Below are positions 9,700 through 21,639 of a DNA stretch of 64,000 bases, one piece after another. The DNA is from Saccopteryx bilineata. Taxonomy: Eukaryota > Chordata > Mammalia > Chiroptera > Emballonuridae. A model generated the notes under the pieces. That model was not told the origin of the DNA, ran no database searches, and was given only the letters and a program-made list of their open reading frames with translations. How positions within the stretch are numbered: the stretch's first letter is position 1; every line of letters starts with the position of its first letter. The position numbers were made by a program, and so were the translations under genes. Where the stretch lies: assembly GCF_036850765.1 (NCBI RefSeq), contig NC_089493.1, positions 296,999,349 through 297,063,348 on the forward strand, in the 5' to 3' direction.

Positions 9700-11746
9700 T
9701 GACCACAACTAGTTTTTAAAGCAGAACATCTCTTAGAGCTGAAAGCAGAGCCAACAGTGCTCCAGGTAAAAGCGTGCTGTGAACACACTGTCAGTGTGGA
9801 GACTAGCCAATTTCTGCTCTCCCACTTTCTTACTTGACCCAAGCAAGTGCGTTTTCCCTCCCTCCGGTGTAATCTCTAACGACAGCAGTCCCTGGTCAAA
9901 TAGATCTATAATAGAAGCCAACAGCTGCCTTTTCACTCAATATACATAACAGCAAGTGTCAAAATACCAAATGTGACCTTTTATTTATAGCAAAGCCAGT
10001 ATAAAGAGACACAAAAAAAGTGCAGCGTTTTCCTAATTTAAAGAAAAAAAGATTTAAAAAAATAAAATAAATAAAAATTTTAAAAAAGTGCAACCACGAT
10101 GCTGTACACCTAAATACAAAATAGTGAATGTCAACTGTAATTAAAATTAAAAGAAGGAAAAAAAAATAGAGCAGTGATTCAAAGAAATGTCTTTTTCCTT
10201 CAAAATTGAACTAGAGTCAAACACAGAAACTTTATGCACGCAAACTGTAGAAGTTTGATATATACTCACAAATACATTTAAGTATCATTAATAGCAACAC
10301 CCAAATCCATGCTTCTTTATGTTGTCAACTCTAAAGCAAAAAATCCCACAGGAACCTCCCATCCCACCCGCTTGTCTGGGACGGCGCATTTGGAAAGGAT
10401 TCTCCTCCCTAAAATCTATAGCTAAAGAGACACAGTCAGGTGTACAGAGGTATATTACTGAAAAGGGATTTCTATCCAGATACTCAGTTTCACGTACACT
10501 GACATTCAGAAATGCTGAGGTCCCTCATGGCTCGTATCTGCCCACTCTAGCAATTCAACAAGAGCTTTTCTCAGTCTCTTAGTCATCAGCCTGTGAATGA
10601 GACAACCTGGACACTACACCACACCCCGTTACCTTGAGTATCAGCTTTTGTTAAGTGTTATACCTTCTAGCAGTTAACTGTTTGTTGCTAGTTGTGCAGA
10701 GACTTCTAGGACATACTGGGGCAGGGGGACGGATAGAGAGCTCCAGAGCTTGAAAAGAAAACATTGTGACAACCAGACAGAGGTGTCATGTTGACGTAAG
10801 TCATCACAAACGTGAAAGCTGCAGATACGGAATGTGGACCTCTATCCTGTCATTGCTGTCCCCCTGCGGTGTCCAGAGGATATAAAACAAGGTCACTAAA
10901 TCATTATTCATTCACGTTCATGACTAAGCTCTTATTTATGACCCAACGACAACAATTTCATAAACAGTAATATTTCATTCTGTGTCTAAACCTCCCCTGT
11001 ATAATTATGTAATATGGCCCACTGCTTACATAAGCTCAGAAATGGATCTGGGGAAAAAAAATACTCACAACTGCAGAAGTTAATGACAAGTAGAAATTTT
11101 ATTCCATAAACAAAACCAAACTTAGTTGTACTGTTTCCAGGTTTTTACGAAGAAACAGCCATCTTACCTACTTCAAACTCATTTTCAGTCTGAGATGAGA
11201 CTAATTGACTCTTGATACTCTAACTGTAAAGCTTTGTAGACTATTTGCTCTTAATTATATTCCTTTAAAAGTAATTTCTAAATGAAATTATTTTCACAAT
11301 TCACTGAGATTATTACTCTTTAACCTACAGGAGAACAGAAAGTTAGGATCTAAAAACCTGCATAACTAGAGTACCGAAAGAGGGATTCCACAAGTCTGAC
11401 GATGTAACTTTTACTAGTAAAAACACCCTGCGCTACAGCTAACCTAAGATCAATTACACGGCTAGTACATTGTGGGACGGGATTTGACTAGTGTTGGTTT
11501 TGCCGCAAAGCCTGGGTGTCCTGCCCAGTAGGCCGCCTTTCCCCTAGAGAACCTCTGAAGTGTCCCAGGCACATCAACCCGACCCACCCCCGGGCTTGGG
11601 GCTTACCTGTGTCCCATTAAGTCCACGTCACCACCACAACACACTCACCACCACACGCACTTTTCAGCCTCTCTTCCCAGAGTGGACCCAGGTGAGTTTC
11701 AGTATTCAAATACAGACATACCATGTTGCCTTATTCTCTTTCTATT
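9700..11746. other. Long unique AT-rich intron segment
   Basis: Two kilobases with little structure. A short A-rich patch and an old L1-like tail ('GTGCAACCACGATGCTGTAC') lie at 10020-10170. No exon-like frame with splice sites was found on either strand; the open frame near 10319-10582 lacks any recognisable homology. Confidence 0.45.
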
Positions 11747-11935
11747 GGCCCTGGCTGGTTTGCTCAGTGGATAGAGCGTCAGCCTGGCGTGTGGACATCC
11801 CGGGTGAGATCCCCAGTCAGGGCACACAGGAGAAGTGACCATCTGCTTCTCTTGCCCTCCCCCTCCCTCTTCTCTCTTCCCTCTTGGATCCTGTTGGGGT
11901 GCACGCAGGAGGAGTCTATCTTCCCTCCTTCCACT
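11747..11935 (+). repeat. Bat SINE, type A, shortened
   Basis: Head GGCCCTGGCTGGTTTGCTCA and B box are present, but the body jumps early to 'TTGGGGTGCACGCAGGAGGA', so the central part is deleted. Confidence 0.8.
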
Positions 11936-11959
11936 TAAAAATATCTTTTTATTATTTAA

Positions 11960-12358
11960 AAAAAAATTTCCATTGATTTGACAGAGAATGAGAGAGAGGA
12001 AGAGAGGGAGAGTGGGAGAAGATGCTGGGGAGAGACAGAAAGAGAAAACAGACAGAAAGGAGAGAGATGAGAAGCATCAACTCATAGTTGCGGCTCCTTA
12101 GTTGTTCACTGATTGCTCCTCACATGTGCCTTGACCAGGGCGGGGGCTCCAGCCAAGCCAATGATCCCTGGCTCAAGCCAGCAACCATGGGGTCATGTCT
12201 ATGATCCCACACTCAAGCCAGAGACCCTGAGCTCAAGCTGGTGAGCCCATGCTCAAGCCAGATGAGTCCTCACTCAAGCCAGTGATCTTGGGGTTCCGAA
12301 CCTAGGCTGTCAGCGTCCCAGGCCGACGCTCTACCCACTGCGCCACTGCCTGGCCAGG
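11960..12358 (-). repeat. Bat SINE, type B, elongated body
   Basis: Antisense copy ending CCTGGCCAGG. The 'CTCAAGCCAG' motif is repeated more times than in other copies, so the body is longer than usual. Confidence 0.88.
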
Positions 12359-12374
12359 TGTGTGCTCATTTCTT

Positions 12375-12560
12375 ATGTGTCATTTTTATTTCCTCACAAC
12401 CACCCTCTGAGATAAATATATCATCCCCATTTTACAGCTGAGACATCAAATGACATGCCCCAAATCATAAAGCTCATAAAAAGGGAATCTCAGAAATCAA
12501 GTGTCGTTACGTCTGACTCTAAATCCCACAGGACTGTTTTACTGCAAATCCAGCATTTGC
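12375..12560. repeat. MIR-type ancient SINE
   Basis: Contains 'CCCATTTTACAGCTGAGACA' and a degenerate 'CATAAAGCTCAT' core typical of MIR. Confidence 0.65.
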
Positions 12561-12823
12561 CGGAAAGGGTTACACAACATTGCTTTAGGTCACACTAAGC
12601 TTAACAGCGGGGGGCTGACATACCACAGTGTGTGGCTAGGGCAGCTCTGAAAGGGGCTCTGGTGGCCAAGTGACAAATCAACAAGCCCTGTCAGTCTAAT
12701 GAGTGCAACAATAGTCACTGCTCCATAATCTCTCTTCCTGCCTTTCCTTCGAGTGACTTCCACTTATTTACGGCTTCTGTCCATATTCTTGGTCCCAAAC
12801 TCCTCTTCTCCAAAACTTTAAGG

Positions 12824-13156
12824 CAGGGGTCCCCAAACTTTTTACACAGGGGGCCAGTTCACTGTCCCTCAGACCATTGGAGGGCCAGACTATAAAAAAA
12901 ACTATGAACAAATCCTTATGCACACTGCACATATCTTATTTTAAAGTAAGAAAACAAAATGGGAACAAATACAATATTTAAAATAAAGAACAAGTAAATT
13001 TAAATCAACAAGCTGACCAGTATTTCAATGGGAACTATGCTCCTGTCACTGACCACCAATGAAAGAGGTGCCCCTTCCGGAAGTGCGGCGGGGGCCGGAT
13101 AAATGGCCTCAGGGGGCCGCATGTGGCCCGCGCGGGCCGTAGTTTGGGGACCCCTG
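12824..13156. mobile_element. Non-autonomous hAT transposon (CAGGGGTCCCC family), 333 bp
   Basis: The ends are 16-bp terminal inverted repeats CAGGGGTCCCCAAACT. Both flanks carry a perfect 8-bp target-site duplication, CTTTAAGG (12816..12823 and 13157..13164), which is diagnostic of hAT transposition. The interior is non-coding, with an AT-rich centre and a GC-rich right end ('GGCCCGCGCGGGCC'). A sister copy lies at 32733-33090. Relative to it, this copy lacks an internal segment of about 30 bp (after GGGAACTATG) but keeps the GC-rich right subterminal part. Confidence 0.93.
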
Positions 13157-13603
13157 CTTTAAGGCCTACTAGCTTACTCCCTTCATCCTGAAGTGGCTAC
13201 ATCTCTGTTGATAATGATAAAAAGAAATGACTTCTGGAACTGAGATTTCAAAGGAAAAAATGCTCAGGAAATCTAATTTGCATTGGGAAATCTGGTCTAC
13301 AGTGAGAAACTTGTAACTGACTTCATGCTTTAAGTATGTTCTATGACCACTGTAACAAGACTGATGTTTGAAATTTTGGTCAAAGTTCTTATTACTTGAC
13401 ATGCTGAAATAAATAATACTGTACTTGTTAATGTCATTTAAAAAAATAGAAAAATAAATCTTTGTACCACTTGACTATTATGGTAGTAGTGTTATTCTTC
13501 AAAGTGAAAGAAATTCTTTGCTCAAATGTCCAATAATGAATGAATAAATAAAAGGTGTTGTACCGTACCTACCACATTATTTGGCAATAAAAAACGAAGT
13601 ACT

Positions 13604-13995
13604 GGCCCTGGCTGGTTGGCTCAGCAGTAGAGCGTCGGCCTGGTGTGCAGGGCACCCGGGTTCAATTCCCGGCCAGGGCACAAAGGAGAAGCGCCCATTT
13701 GCTTCTCCACCCCCCACCCTCCTTCCTCTCTGTCTCTCTCTTCCCCTCCCGCAGCCGAGGCTCCACTGGAGCAAAGATGGCCCAGGCGGTGGGGATGGCT
13801 CCTTGGCCTCTGCCCCAGGCGCTAGAGTGGCTCTGGTCGCGGCAGAACGACGCCCCGAAGGGGCAGAGCTTCGTCCTCTGGTGGGCAAAGCGTCGCCCCT
13901 GGTGGGCGTGCCAGGTGGATCCCGGTCGGGCACATGCGGGAGTCTGTCTGACTGTCTCTCCCTGTTTCCAGCTTCAGGAAAAAAAAAAAAAAATT
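13604..13995 (+). repeat. Bat SINE, type A, full length with TSD
   Basis: Full-length copy with poly(A). GAAGTACTG flanks both ends (13596..13604 and 13996..14004) as the target-site duplication. It is inserted in an old L1. Confidence 0.93.
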
Positions 13996-14107
13996 GAAGT
14001 ACTGATACTTGCTACAATAGAGATGAACTCTAAAAACATTATGCTAAGGGAATGAAGCCAGTCACAAAGGAATCGTATTGTATAATTTCATGTATATGAA
14101 ACGTCCA

Positions 14108-14470
14108 GGCCCTGGCTGGTTGGCTCAGGGGTAGAGTGTCAGCCTGGTGTGCAGGAAGTCCTGGGCTCGATTCCCCGTCAGGACACACAGGAGAAACGAC
14201 CATCTGCTTCTCCAGCCCTTCCCTTTCTCTCTCTCTTCTCCTCCCGTAGCCATGGCTGAAATAATCTAAGCAAGTAGGCCCTGGGTGCTGAGGATGGCTC
14301 CATGGCCTCGCCTCAAGTGCTGAAATAGCTTGGTTGCCAAGCAACAGAGCAGCAGCCCCAGATGGGCAGAGCACCGCGTTGTAGGGGGCTTGCCAGATGA
14401 ATCCCAGTCGGGGCGCATGTAGGAGTCTGTCTCTCTGCCTCCCTGCCCCACTTAATTAAAGAAAAAAAAA
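14108..14470 (+). repeat. Bat SINE, type A, older copy
   Basis: Head GGCCCTGGCTGGTTGGCTCA. The body diverges ('CCATGGCTGAAATAATCTAA') and it ends in an A-rich tail. It is another insertion in the L1 at 13500-14705. Confidence 0.88.
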
Positions 14471-14716
14471 GAAGTAATGTCCAGAATAGGCAAATTCATG
14501 AAGACAAAAAGTGCACTGGTCACTGACTAGGAGGCTGGAGGGATGGCTATAGGACACAGGGTTTCTTTCGGAAATGTTTTGAAAATGAGTGCGAGTGCGG
14601 TGATGGTGGCATAACTCTAAGAACATACTGGAAGCCAATGAACTGCACACTTTTATGGCTTTTATAGTTATGTGAGTTATATCTCAATAAAGCTGTTTTT
14701 AAAAAAGAAAATTTAC

Positions 14717-15030
14717 GCCTGACCAGGCGGTGGCGCAGTGGATAGAGCATCGGACTGGGATGCAGAAGGACCCAGGTTAGAGACCCTAAGGTTGCCAGCT
14801 TGAGCGTGGGCTCATCTGCTTTGAGCAAAGCTCACCAGCTTGGACCCAAGGTTGCTGGCTCGAGCAAGGGGTTACTCAGTCTGCTGAAGGTCAAGGCACA
14901 GATGAGAAAGCAATCAATGAACAACTAAGGTGTTGCAACGAAAAACTGATGATTGATGCTTCTCATCTCTCTCCGTTCCTGTCTGTCTGTCCCTATCTAT
15001 CCCTCTCTCTCTCTCTCCGTTAAAAAAAAG
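14717..15030 (+). repeat. Bat SINE, type B with TSD
   Basis: Head GCCTGACCAGGCGGTGGCGC. AAAAGAAAATTTAC occurs immediately before the head and again after the tail (about 15027-15040), which fits an L1-mediated target-site duplication. Confidence 0.93.
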
Positions 15031-15105
15031 AAAATTTACTAAAATAAAGATTCAAAAGTCCATTGAGGAAATAATGTTAATGGTTTTCATATTAAAAAAG
15101 AACAC

Positions 15106-15490
15106 GCCCTGGCCAGTTGGCTCAGCGGTAGAGCATCGGCCTAGCGTGCGGAGGACCCGGGTTCGATTCCCGGCCAGGGCACACAGGAGAAGCGCCCATT
15201 TGCTTCTCCACCCTTCCGCCGCGCTTTCCTCTCTGTCTCTCTCTTCCCCTCCCACAGCCGAGGCTCCACTGGAGCAAAGATGGCCCGGGCGCTGGGGATG
15301 GCTCTGTGGCCTCTGCCCCAGGCGCTAGAGTGGCTCTGGTCGCAACATGGCGACACCCAGGATGGGCAGAGCGTCGCCCCTGGTGGGCGTGCCGGGTGGA
15401 TCCCGGTCGGGCGCATGCGGGAGTCTGTCTGACTGTCTCTCCCTGTTTCCAGCTTCAGAAAAATGAAAAATGAAAAAAAAAAAAAAAAAA
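15106..15490 (+). repeat. Bat SINE, type A, full length with TSD
   Basis: Full-length copy. AAGAACAC occurs before the head and after the poly(A) as target-site duplication. Confidence 0.93.
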
Positions 15491-15570
15491 AGAACACAAT
15501 GTCAAGATTTTGCCCTCTTAGTTAAACAAATTCTGTCCTTTCTACAAGTCCTGTCCAAAGTGTTTAACAA

Positions 15571-15934
15571 GCCCTGCCTGGATAGCTCAATTGGTTAGAG
15601 CAGTGGTTCTCAACCTTTCTAATGCCGTGACCCCGCAATACAGTTCCTCATGTTGCGGTGACCCCAAACCAAAAAATAATTTTGGTGGCTACTTCAAAAC
15701 TGTAATATATGCATTATGTATTTTCCAATGGCTTTAGGCGACCCCTGTGTTTTGGTTGTTCGACCCCCGCCGGGGTCGCGACCCACAGGTTGAGAACAGC
15801 TGGGTTAGAGCATCATCCTGAGACTCAAAGGCTACCTGCCGACTGGATCCTGGTCAGGGCACATACAGGAACAGGTTGATGTTTCTGTCCCTCTCTCTCT
15901 CTCCCTGCCCCCTCTCTAAAAAAATCAATAAATA
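15571..15934 (+). repeat. VES-like (type D) SINE split by a hAT element
   Basis: Head GCCCTGCCTGGATAGCTCAA runs to TTGGTTAGAG, is interrupted by the hAT element at 15601-15802, and resumes at GGTTAGAGCATCATCCTGAG with B-box region, CT tract and AATCAATAAATA tail. Confidence 0.92.
15601..15802. mobile_element. Non-autonomous hAT element, SPIN-like, 202 bp
   Basis: Terminal inverted repeats are CAGTGGTTCTCAACCT (left) and CAGCTGTTCTCAACCT (right end, reverse strand). The 8-bp duplication GGTTAGAG is perfect (15593..15600 and 15803..15810). The interior motifs 'GACCCCGCAATACAGTTCCT' and 'GGCTTTAGGCGACCCCTGTG' recall the SPIN family of hAT elements, known for patchy, horizontally acquired distribution in tetrapods including bats. 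The family assignment is from memory; the hAT class is well supported by structure. Confidence 0.9.
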
Positions 15935-16260
15935 GCCTGACTAGGTGGTGGCACAGCGGAGAGAGCATCAAATTGGGACATGGAGAACCCAGGTTCGAGA
16001 CCCCGAGGTCACCAGCTTGAGCATCAGCTCATCTGGCTTGAGCAAGGCTCACCAGCTTGAGCCCACGGTCACTGGCTTGAGCAAGGGGTCACTCGCCCTG
16101 CTGTAGCTCCCCTGGTCAAGGCACATATGAGAAATCAATGAACAACTAAGGTGCCGCAACAAAGAACTGATGCTTCTCATCTCTCTCCCTTCCTGTCTGT
16201 CTGTCCCTATTTGTCCCTCTCTGTCTCTCTCACACACACACACACAAATATAAATAAAAT
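15935..16260 (+). repeat. Bat SINE, type B with TSD
   Basis: Head GCCTGACTAGGTGGTGGCAC. AAAAATCAATAAATAG lies directly before the head and is repeated after the tail at 16261, so this copy landed in the A-rich tail of the preceding type D SINE. A short (CA) run is in its tail. Confidence 0.93.
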
Positions 16261-18097
16261 AAAAATCAATAAATAGAATTAGACAAAATGCATAACAAAA
16301 CAAAGTTCTGGATGGGTTAGACTGTTTAACAACAGATGTTACAGAGCTCTTGCACACTAAAGCACTTTTGTGATCACTGACATTGTCACAGTTCAGGGGA
16401 AAGCACTTATTATATAATAATTTTCTAGTATTTAATAAATATGGTTGCTTCAGCAGCTTGTAATTTTAATGTTCTGAACCAAAGACCTTCCATTTGTAGG
16501 TCAGGATCTGACTGTAGACGTTCAGTCCTTATGCGATAGACGTTACAGTCCCCTGTCTGAGGCTCACGAGGACATCCTGAGAGCGCGGAGCAGGTAACAA
16601 AGTGGGAAACAGCCCTGGTTGGTCAGCTCATTCGCTTCCGGTGTCGACCCGAAATGCCAAGGTTGTGGGTTCCACCCCCGGTCAGGGCACATAAAGGAAA
16701 CAACTACAGAATGCACAACTAAGTGGAACAACAAATGATTGCTTCTTTCTCTCTCCCCTCTCTGTCTCTCTACAAAGCAATCAATGATAAGTAAGTAAAT
16801 AAAATTACTTTTTTAAATGGAAAACGACCCCCTCCCCAAGTCTCTGACATCTCCAAGCCACCCGTCTCCATACTCGAGGAAAAGGAAAATGTCACAGACG
16901 CCAGCCACCTCCTGGACCAGGAGATGCTTTCCCCCTACTTCTCATGTTTTGGGGGCGATGGGGAGGGTGCTGGGTTAACCCTTCCCAGGTCAGGAGGAAT
17001 GACTTCATGTGGCTGGCAGTTCAGGGTTTAAAGAAAACCGGGCCTCCGTGGCCAACATCCTGCACCTGGGAGCAAGCTGCCCCAGGGAGCCCTCCTCTGA
17101 TTTTTACGCTGGAAATCTTGTAAGGCAGGTTCCTGTCCTGCCTATGACCTGACTGCTTGTCCACTGCTGAGGTCCAGTAGAGGAAGGTGCTTGCTTGCCC
17201 ACAGACAGAAGCCACATTCCCCAATATTCTTTTTATCAGTACCAAACACCTTGGCTCCTAATTATCTTACCCCCCCCCCAATTAGTTCAGAATACTAGCA
17301 GGGAAGAGGGTATCAGTTATTGAGACCCCTTAAATACCCTAACCCCAGTCCAAGCACTTTTAAAAAGAACAAGAATGAAATGTTTTCAGGAATAAACACA
17401 CTACCAGACAACAACGTGCATGTAATAACCAACTCTAAAGAGAAAAACTTTGATTCGAGATAAGGGAGACGCTCCTTCATGTACCAGAGGAGACTCTGGG
17501 GAGGCACTCAGAACTCTTCAGAAAGAACACTCCGCAAATCCACCCAGGTGCTCTGTGCTGGTCACTGCCATCCTTGCTGCAAAGGGCTGAGTCCTCAAAG
17601 AAAAGCCATCTATCTCTAGATCATTTACCGTGATCAGCAGCAGCTTTGCTTAATGGTCAATCTTCTTAAATTAATTCAATAAAGCTTTTAAAAATTTCTT
17701 TTTTACAAAACGTTTCTCTCTCTAGGGATGAGAAATAATGAGGTTAATAATAGACTTATACGAAGCAAAGGACATCTCCTTAAGACCGAAACCCAAGTCT
17801 TCTTTATCGACTCTCTAATCTGGCAAAAATCTCAGCCACGTTAAATTTTAACTTCATTCAGGTAAGAAAAAGGTGTGAATACACATAATTCTTCACAGAA
17901 GAGCTGTTCTGAAGAGAGTTTCCGTAACATAACACTGAAACTCAAATCCCATGTGCAAAGCATTGATATGTGGGGAAAATATGGAAATGACTATTTTACG
18001 ATGGTTAAAAATAATGAGCCTAAGGAATCAAATCAAGCCATTGATGTAAAAGTGCTTCAAAAACTATATATGAAGCACAATATACAATGAAAGAATA
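16261..18097. other. Mostly unique intron, one SINE
   Basis: Apart from the SINE at 16612-16805 I see no gene, repeat or tandem array. The open frame around 17021-17245 on the minus strand has no recognisable homology or splice support. Confidence 0.45.
16612..16805 (+). repeat. Bat SINE, VES-like (type D)
   Basis: Head GCCCTGGTTGGTCAGCTCAT, B box GGTTCCACCCC, 'GGTCAGGGCACATAAAGGAA', CT tract and AT-rich tail. Confidence 0.85.
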
Positions 18098-18415
18098 CCT
18101 GACCAGGTGGTGGCACAGTGATAGAGTGTCGGACTGGGATGCGGAGGACCCAGGTTCAAGATCCCGAGGTCGCCAGCTTGAGTGCGGGCTCATCTGCTTT
18201 GAGCAAAGCTCACCAGCTTGGACCCAAGGTTGCTGGCTCGAGCAAGGGGTTACTCAGTCTGCTGAAGGCCCGCGGTCAAGGCACATATGAGAAAGCAATC
18301 AATGAACAACTAAGGTGTTGCAACGAAAAACTGAGGATTGATGCTTCTCATCTCTCTCCGTTCCTGTCTGTCTGTCCCTATCTATCCCTCTCTCTGACTC
18401 TCTCTGTGTAAAAAA
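18098..18415 (+). repeat. Bat SINE, type B
   Basis: Sense full-length copy with CCTGACCAGGTGGTGGCACA head and the CTGACTCTCTCTGT tail. Confidence 0.92.
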
Positions 18416-18436
18416 GAAAAGAAAAGGAACTGCTAT

Positions 18437-18600
18437 GCCCTGGCTGAGTAGCTCAGCCGAGGTTGTGGGTTTGATCGCCAGTCAGAGCACATACGAGAAT
18501 GCATATATAAATGGATCAACAAATCGATGTTTCTCTCTTCCTCTCCCCATTCCTCTCTCTCTCTCTCTCAAATCATTCACTAAATTAAAAAATAATAACT
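18437..18600 (+). repeat. Bat SINE, VES-like (type D)
   Basis: Head GCCCTGGCTGAGTAGCTCAG with a truncated A-box/B-box interval, 'TGGATCAACAAATCGATGTT' and a CT tract. Confidence 0.85.
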
Positions 18601-19034
18601 GTTATGAGTACTTAGTAAAATGCCCCTCACCATATACCTCATATTTATTTTTGTTTCATTGTATCTTCAAAAGTTTGTGCATAATCTACACACTGAGAAT
18701 AAGCTGAGGAAATGTTACCACACACAGACGGAAATAAAAGGAATGCATGTGCTCTGTATCTGAAATGATAAAATAAACACACTAAAAACTGTCTGCAGAA
18801 GCACGGCCCACTGTCAGCATAAGCAAGGAGGAACCGTATGGGAGTGAAGCCCAAAGCCAAGCAGGAAGACAGCTGATGAGATTTGTGCTAAATCTGGCCA
18901 TATTATTCTTGATGCTTCCCTAGTTCCAAGAACGCCTAATAAAGAAAATGTCAGCTCTCACAGGAAGAAGTGCTGAGATTTCATTTCAAAACTGAGATTC
19001 TGCTACCTGTTACTATAAACTACCACAGCAATGC
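18601..19034. other. Unique intron, nothing seen
   Basis: No repeat, exon or signal was recognised in this AT-rich stretch. Confidence 0.45.
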
Positions 19035-19235
19035 CACAAGACCTAACTTTTACTGAGCACTTACGGTAGGTCTGGCATCGTTTTAAATGGTCTGCGTGGA
19101 TTAACTCAATCCTCACAACAATCCAAGGACATGGGCACCATTACAACCCCTATTTTACAGAGAAGGACTGTAGAGATAGCCCGAGTAACTTGCCTAACGT
19201 CACAGCGCGGGGAAGTGATGAAGTCTGGATCTGAA
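19035..19235. repeat. MIR-type ancient SINE
   Basis: Contains 'TTTACTGAGCACTTACGGTA', 'CCCTATTTTACAGAGAAGGA' and 'AACTTGCCTAACGTCACA', the classic MIR layout. Confidence 0.75.
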
Positions 19236-19353
19236 TATCGAAACTGCCTCAGTTGTTCATTGCCGTAGTTTTCCAACTACAGTCTATGCAACATTTCGGC
19301 TCCAGGAATTCTACTTGCAAAATATATTCTGTCCATTTAAAAATCACCGTGGA

Positions 19354-19520
19354 GCCTGACCTGTGGTGGCGCAGTGGATAAAGCGCTGACCTGGAATGCT
19401 GGGGTCGCTAGTTTGAAACCCTGGGCTTCATACAAGAAGCAACTACTGTGAGTTGATGCTTCCATTTGTCCATCCCCCCTTTCTCTCTCTCTCTCTCTAA
19501 AAGTCAATAAGTAAAATCTT
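19354..19520 (+). repeat. Bat SINE, type C
   Basis: Head GCCTGACCTGTGGTGGCGCA. The B box is degenerate, and part of the middle is deleted before the (CT)n and AAGTCAATAAGTAAAA tail. Confidence 0.88.
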
Positions 19521-19549
19521 TAAGAAAAACAAAATAAATAGAAGTATAT

Positions 19550-20350
19550 TAGTAAAAAAAAAATCAGTGAAAACATCAGAATGTAAATTTTCAAACTGTA
19601 TGTAACACACCAGAGGGAACCGATCTGACTTTCTGCTGCCAGACCAAGTCGCTTGTGTGCAGAGATCTCAGCACAAAGTCAGTCCTGTCCCTCACGAGGT
19701 CTCACTTAAGTTCCTGAGTGTTCCGTTGATTTGGAAGATGTAACTGCATTGATTTTTTTTAAGCTCAGACCAGCGCTGTCTGCTCAGGTAGGAAGAGCAC
19801 ACAAGCACCAACACCGCGCACGGCGCTGGTGCGTCTCCTCGCAGCACACGAGCACCGAGTGAGCACGGGCACACGTCCCGTCCATTTCCATTCTGGGACC
19901 TTCTCACCTGACATAGTCAAGGTAAGAAACACATAATTATGATTTTGAAATTTTTCTACCGTTCCTCCCATCTCCTGTTGGTCACTCCTCTTTCTAGGCA
20001 CCACATTTAACTGAAGGGTAGGTACCCTGAGATGGCAAGGGAAACCGTTAAAAAGAAACACTCCTCCTCTACCCCACTGCAGCCTCACATACCCGTCCAC
20101 TCCGGACCTGCGTCCACAATCCCCTGCCCTTCCACTCTGCCGGTCAGGTCTCTGACTCCATCCAGTCCCCTCTTCCACTGACCCTATACTGCTGTTCACT
20201 GGCCAGTCCAACGGGTTTCCTGTCCTCACCGCTACCCTTTACCTGGCTGAGGGTCCACGAGCCGTCATTAAAATGATACTCTACCGATGCCCTAAACACC
20301 TCTGCTCCAGGGAACTGGGAAACCCCAACCCCGAGGAAGCCTTCTGTGGG

Positions 20351-20352
<2 letters not shown>
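19550..20352. other. Unique intron, nothing seen
   Basis: Moderately GC-rich unique sequence between the SINE and the CA microsatellite. The minus-strand open frame at 19765-20229 shows no domain or homology I recognise. Confidence 0.4.

Positions 20353-20400
<48 letters not shown>
20353..20400 (+). repeat. (CA)24 microsatellite
   Basis: An uninterrupted CA dinucleotide run of about 48 bp. Confidence 0.97.
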
Positions 20401-20402
<2 letters not shown>

Positions 20403-21639
20403 CACCGAGGGAGCTGAGCACTCCCACAGATGGTCAACATGCAGCTGGCTCATCACACTGCACGCTCATGACCACCGACTTCCAGGACACCTCCACGCTG
20501 CTGGACAGTCCTACTGTCACCGGTCGGCAGGCTCCCTCTGCAACTATTCCTGTATTTCAAACATTTTCCACTTACTTCAAACCTTGGACTTCCATCCCTC
20601 CCATCTCCACGGCAACGCAGCAGAAGACTTAACCTACCTATCGGAAAGAGCTGTCCTCATCCTGTGCTTGCCTTGTTCAACTGGACAAAGGAGTGAGATC
20701 TTTTCCCTGGGCCTTGACCGGGCCCTTCCCATCTTTCTCAGGAAGCTTATGCCATGACTTCCTCTTTCTCCTCCTGTTCAGGTGACAGTTCCTGCTCTCA
20801 ACTAGAGCATTCCCATAGATTATTCAGTCTGTTTTATATATGGGAATTCCACCTGAAACTTCTTCGCAAAACAGTCTTTTCTGCTAAAACAGTGAATGTT
20901 TTATGTATGTCCTCTTACGTACATAAAGCCCCAAAGAAAGTCGCACAAAAGAAGTGACTGCACATATCATTAGGACAAAAACAAGAACAGGTCATGAACT
21001 GGATGTCACCCACATCACTGTACAAACCGCTAACGTGGATAATGCCAACATTTTCAGAAATAAAGACCAGAGTTTCACCAAATTCTAAAACCACTGTGAT
21101 TCTCTGTATGCTTTACGATTTTTTTTTAAAAAACTGAGATATAACTGATCTATATAACACTGTACATGTTTAAGCTGTACAACGTGTTGATTCCATACAT
21201 TTCTATCACAATAGGATTGCGACCACAGCATTAGCCAACCGCCTCTTACCACCTTGCATGACCATACTGTACCACGAAGAGCTCTGTTAAAACGGGGTGG
21301 GGAAGAGGCAGGGCAGAATTTGTTAGTGTTATTCTAATAAGCAGTGAATCCGACGGCGTGATTTTCTGACTTGGTCTAGACGAGGGAGAGAGGGGAGGCA
21401 GGAGGAAGCAACAAACAAATGTCCCAGTGACACATACAGCCTTTTAAAAGCGTGAAATACACTGTAGCACAAATCCGGAACCATCCGCGATCCTTAAGAA
21501 ACAGTTTGACAGCATCCTGATACATCTTTGTAACAAAGTATCCACAGAGGGAGAGATGGGCAAGCCCAACCGCGGATATTCCCTTCACCTGCCCTGAACG
21601 AGCCAGCAGCTGGAAAAGGAGCGGGCATTCCCTTCCCTG
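20401..21639. other. Unique intron with a small old L1-like piece
   Basis: A stretch at about 21118-21270 ('GAGATATAACTGATCTATAT', 'TTTAAGCTGTACAACGTGTT') resembles the 3' part of an old LINE-1 in antisense orientation. The remainder shows no recognised feature, and no MOSMO exon is apparent. Confidence 0.4.

Larger units (their letters stand above)
13500..14705 (+). repeat. Old L1 3' region, interrupted by two SINEs
   Basis: Pieces at about 13500-13603, 13996-14107 and 14480-14705 read together as the 3' end of an old LINE-1 ('GATGAACTCTAAAAACATTA', 'GCACACTTTTATGGCTTTTA', 'ATATCTCAATAAAGCTG'). SINEs at 13604 and 14108 split it. Subfamily not determined. Confidence 0.7.

Noticed and set aside
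10319..10582. 87-codon ORF in MOSMO intron 1
   Set aside because: No recognisable homology, no flanking splice sites, and no codon pattern distinguishing it from background.
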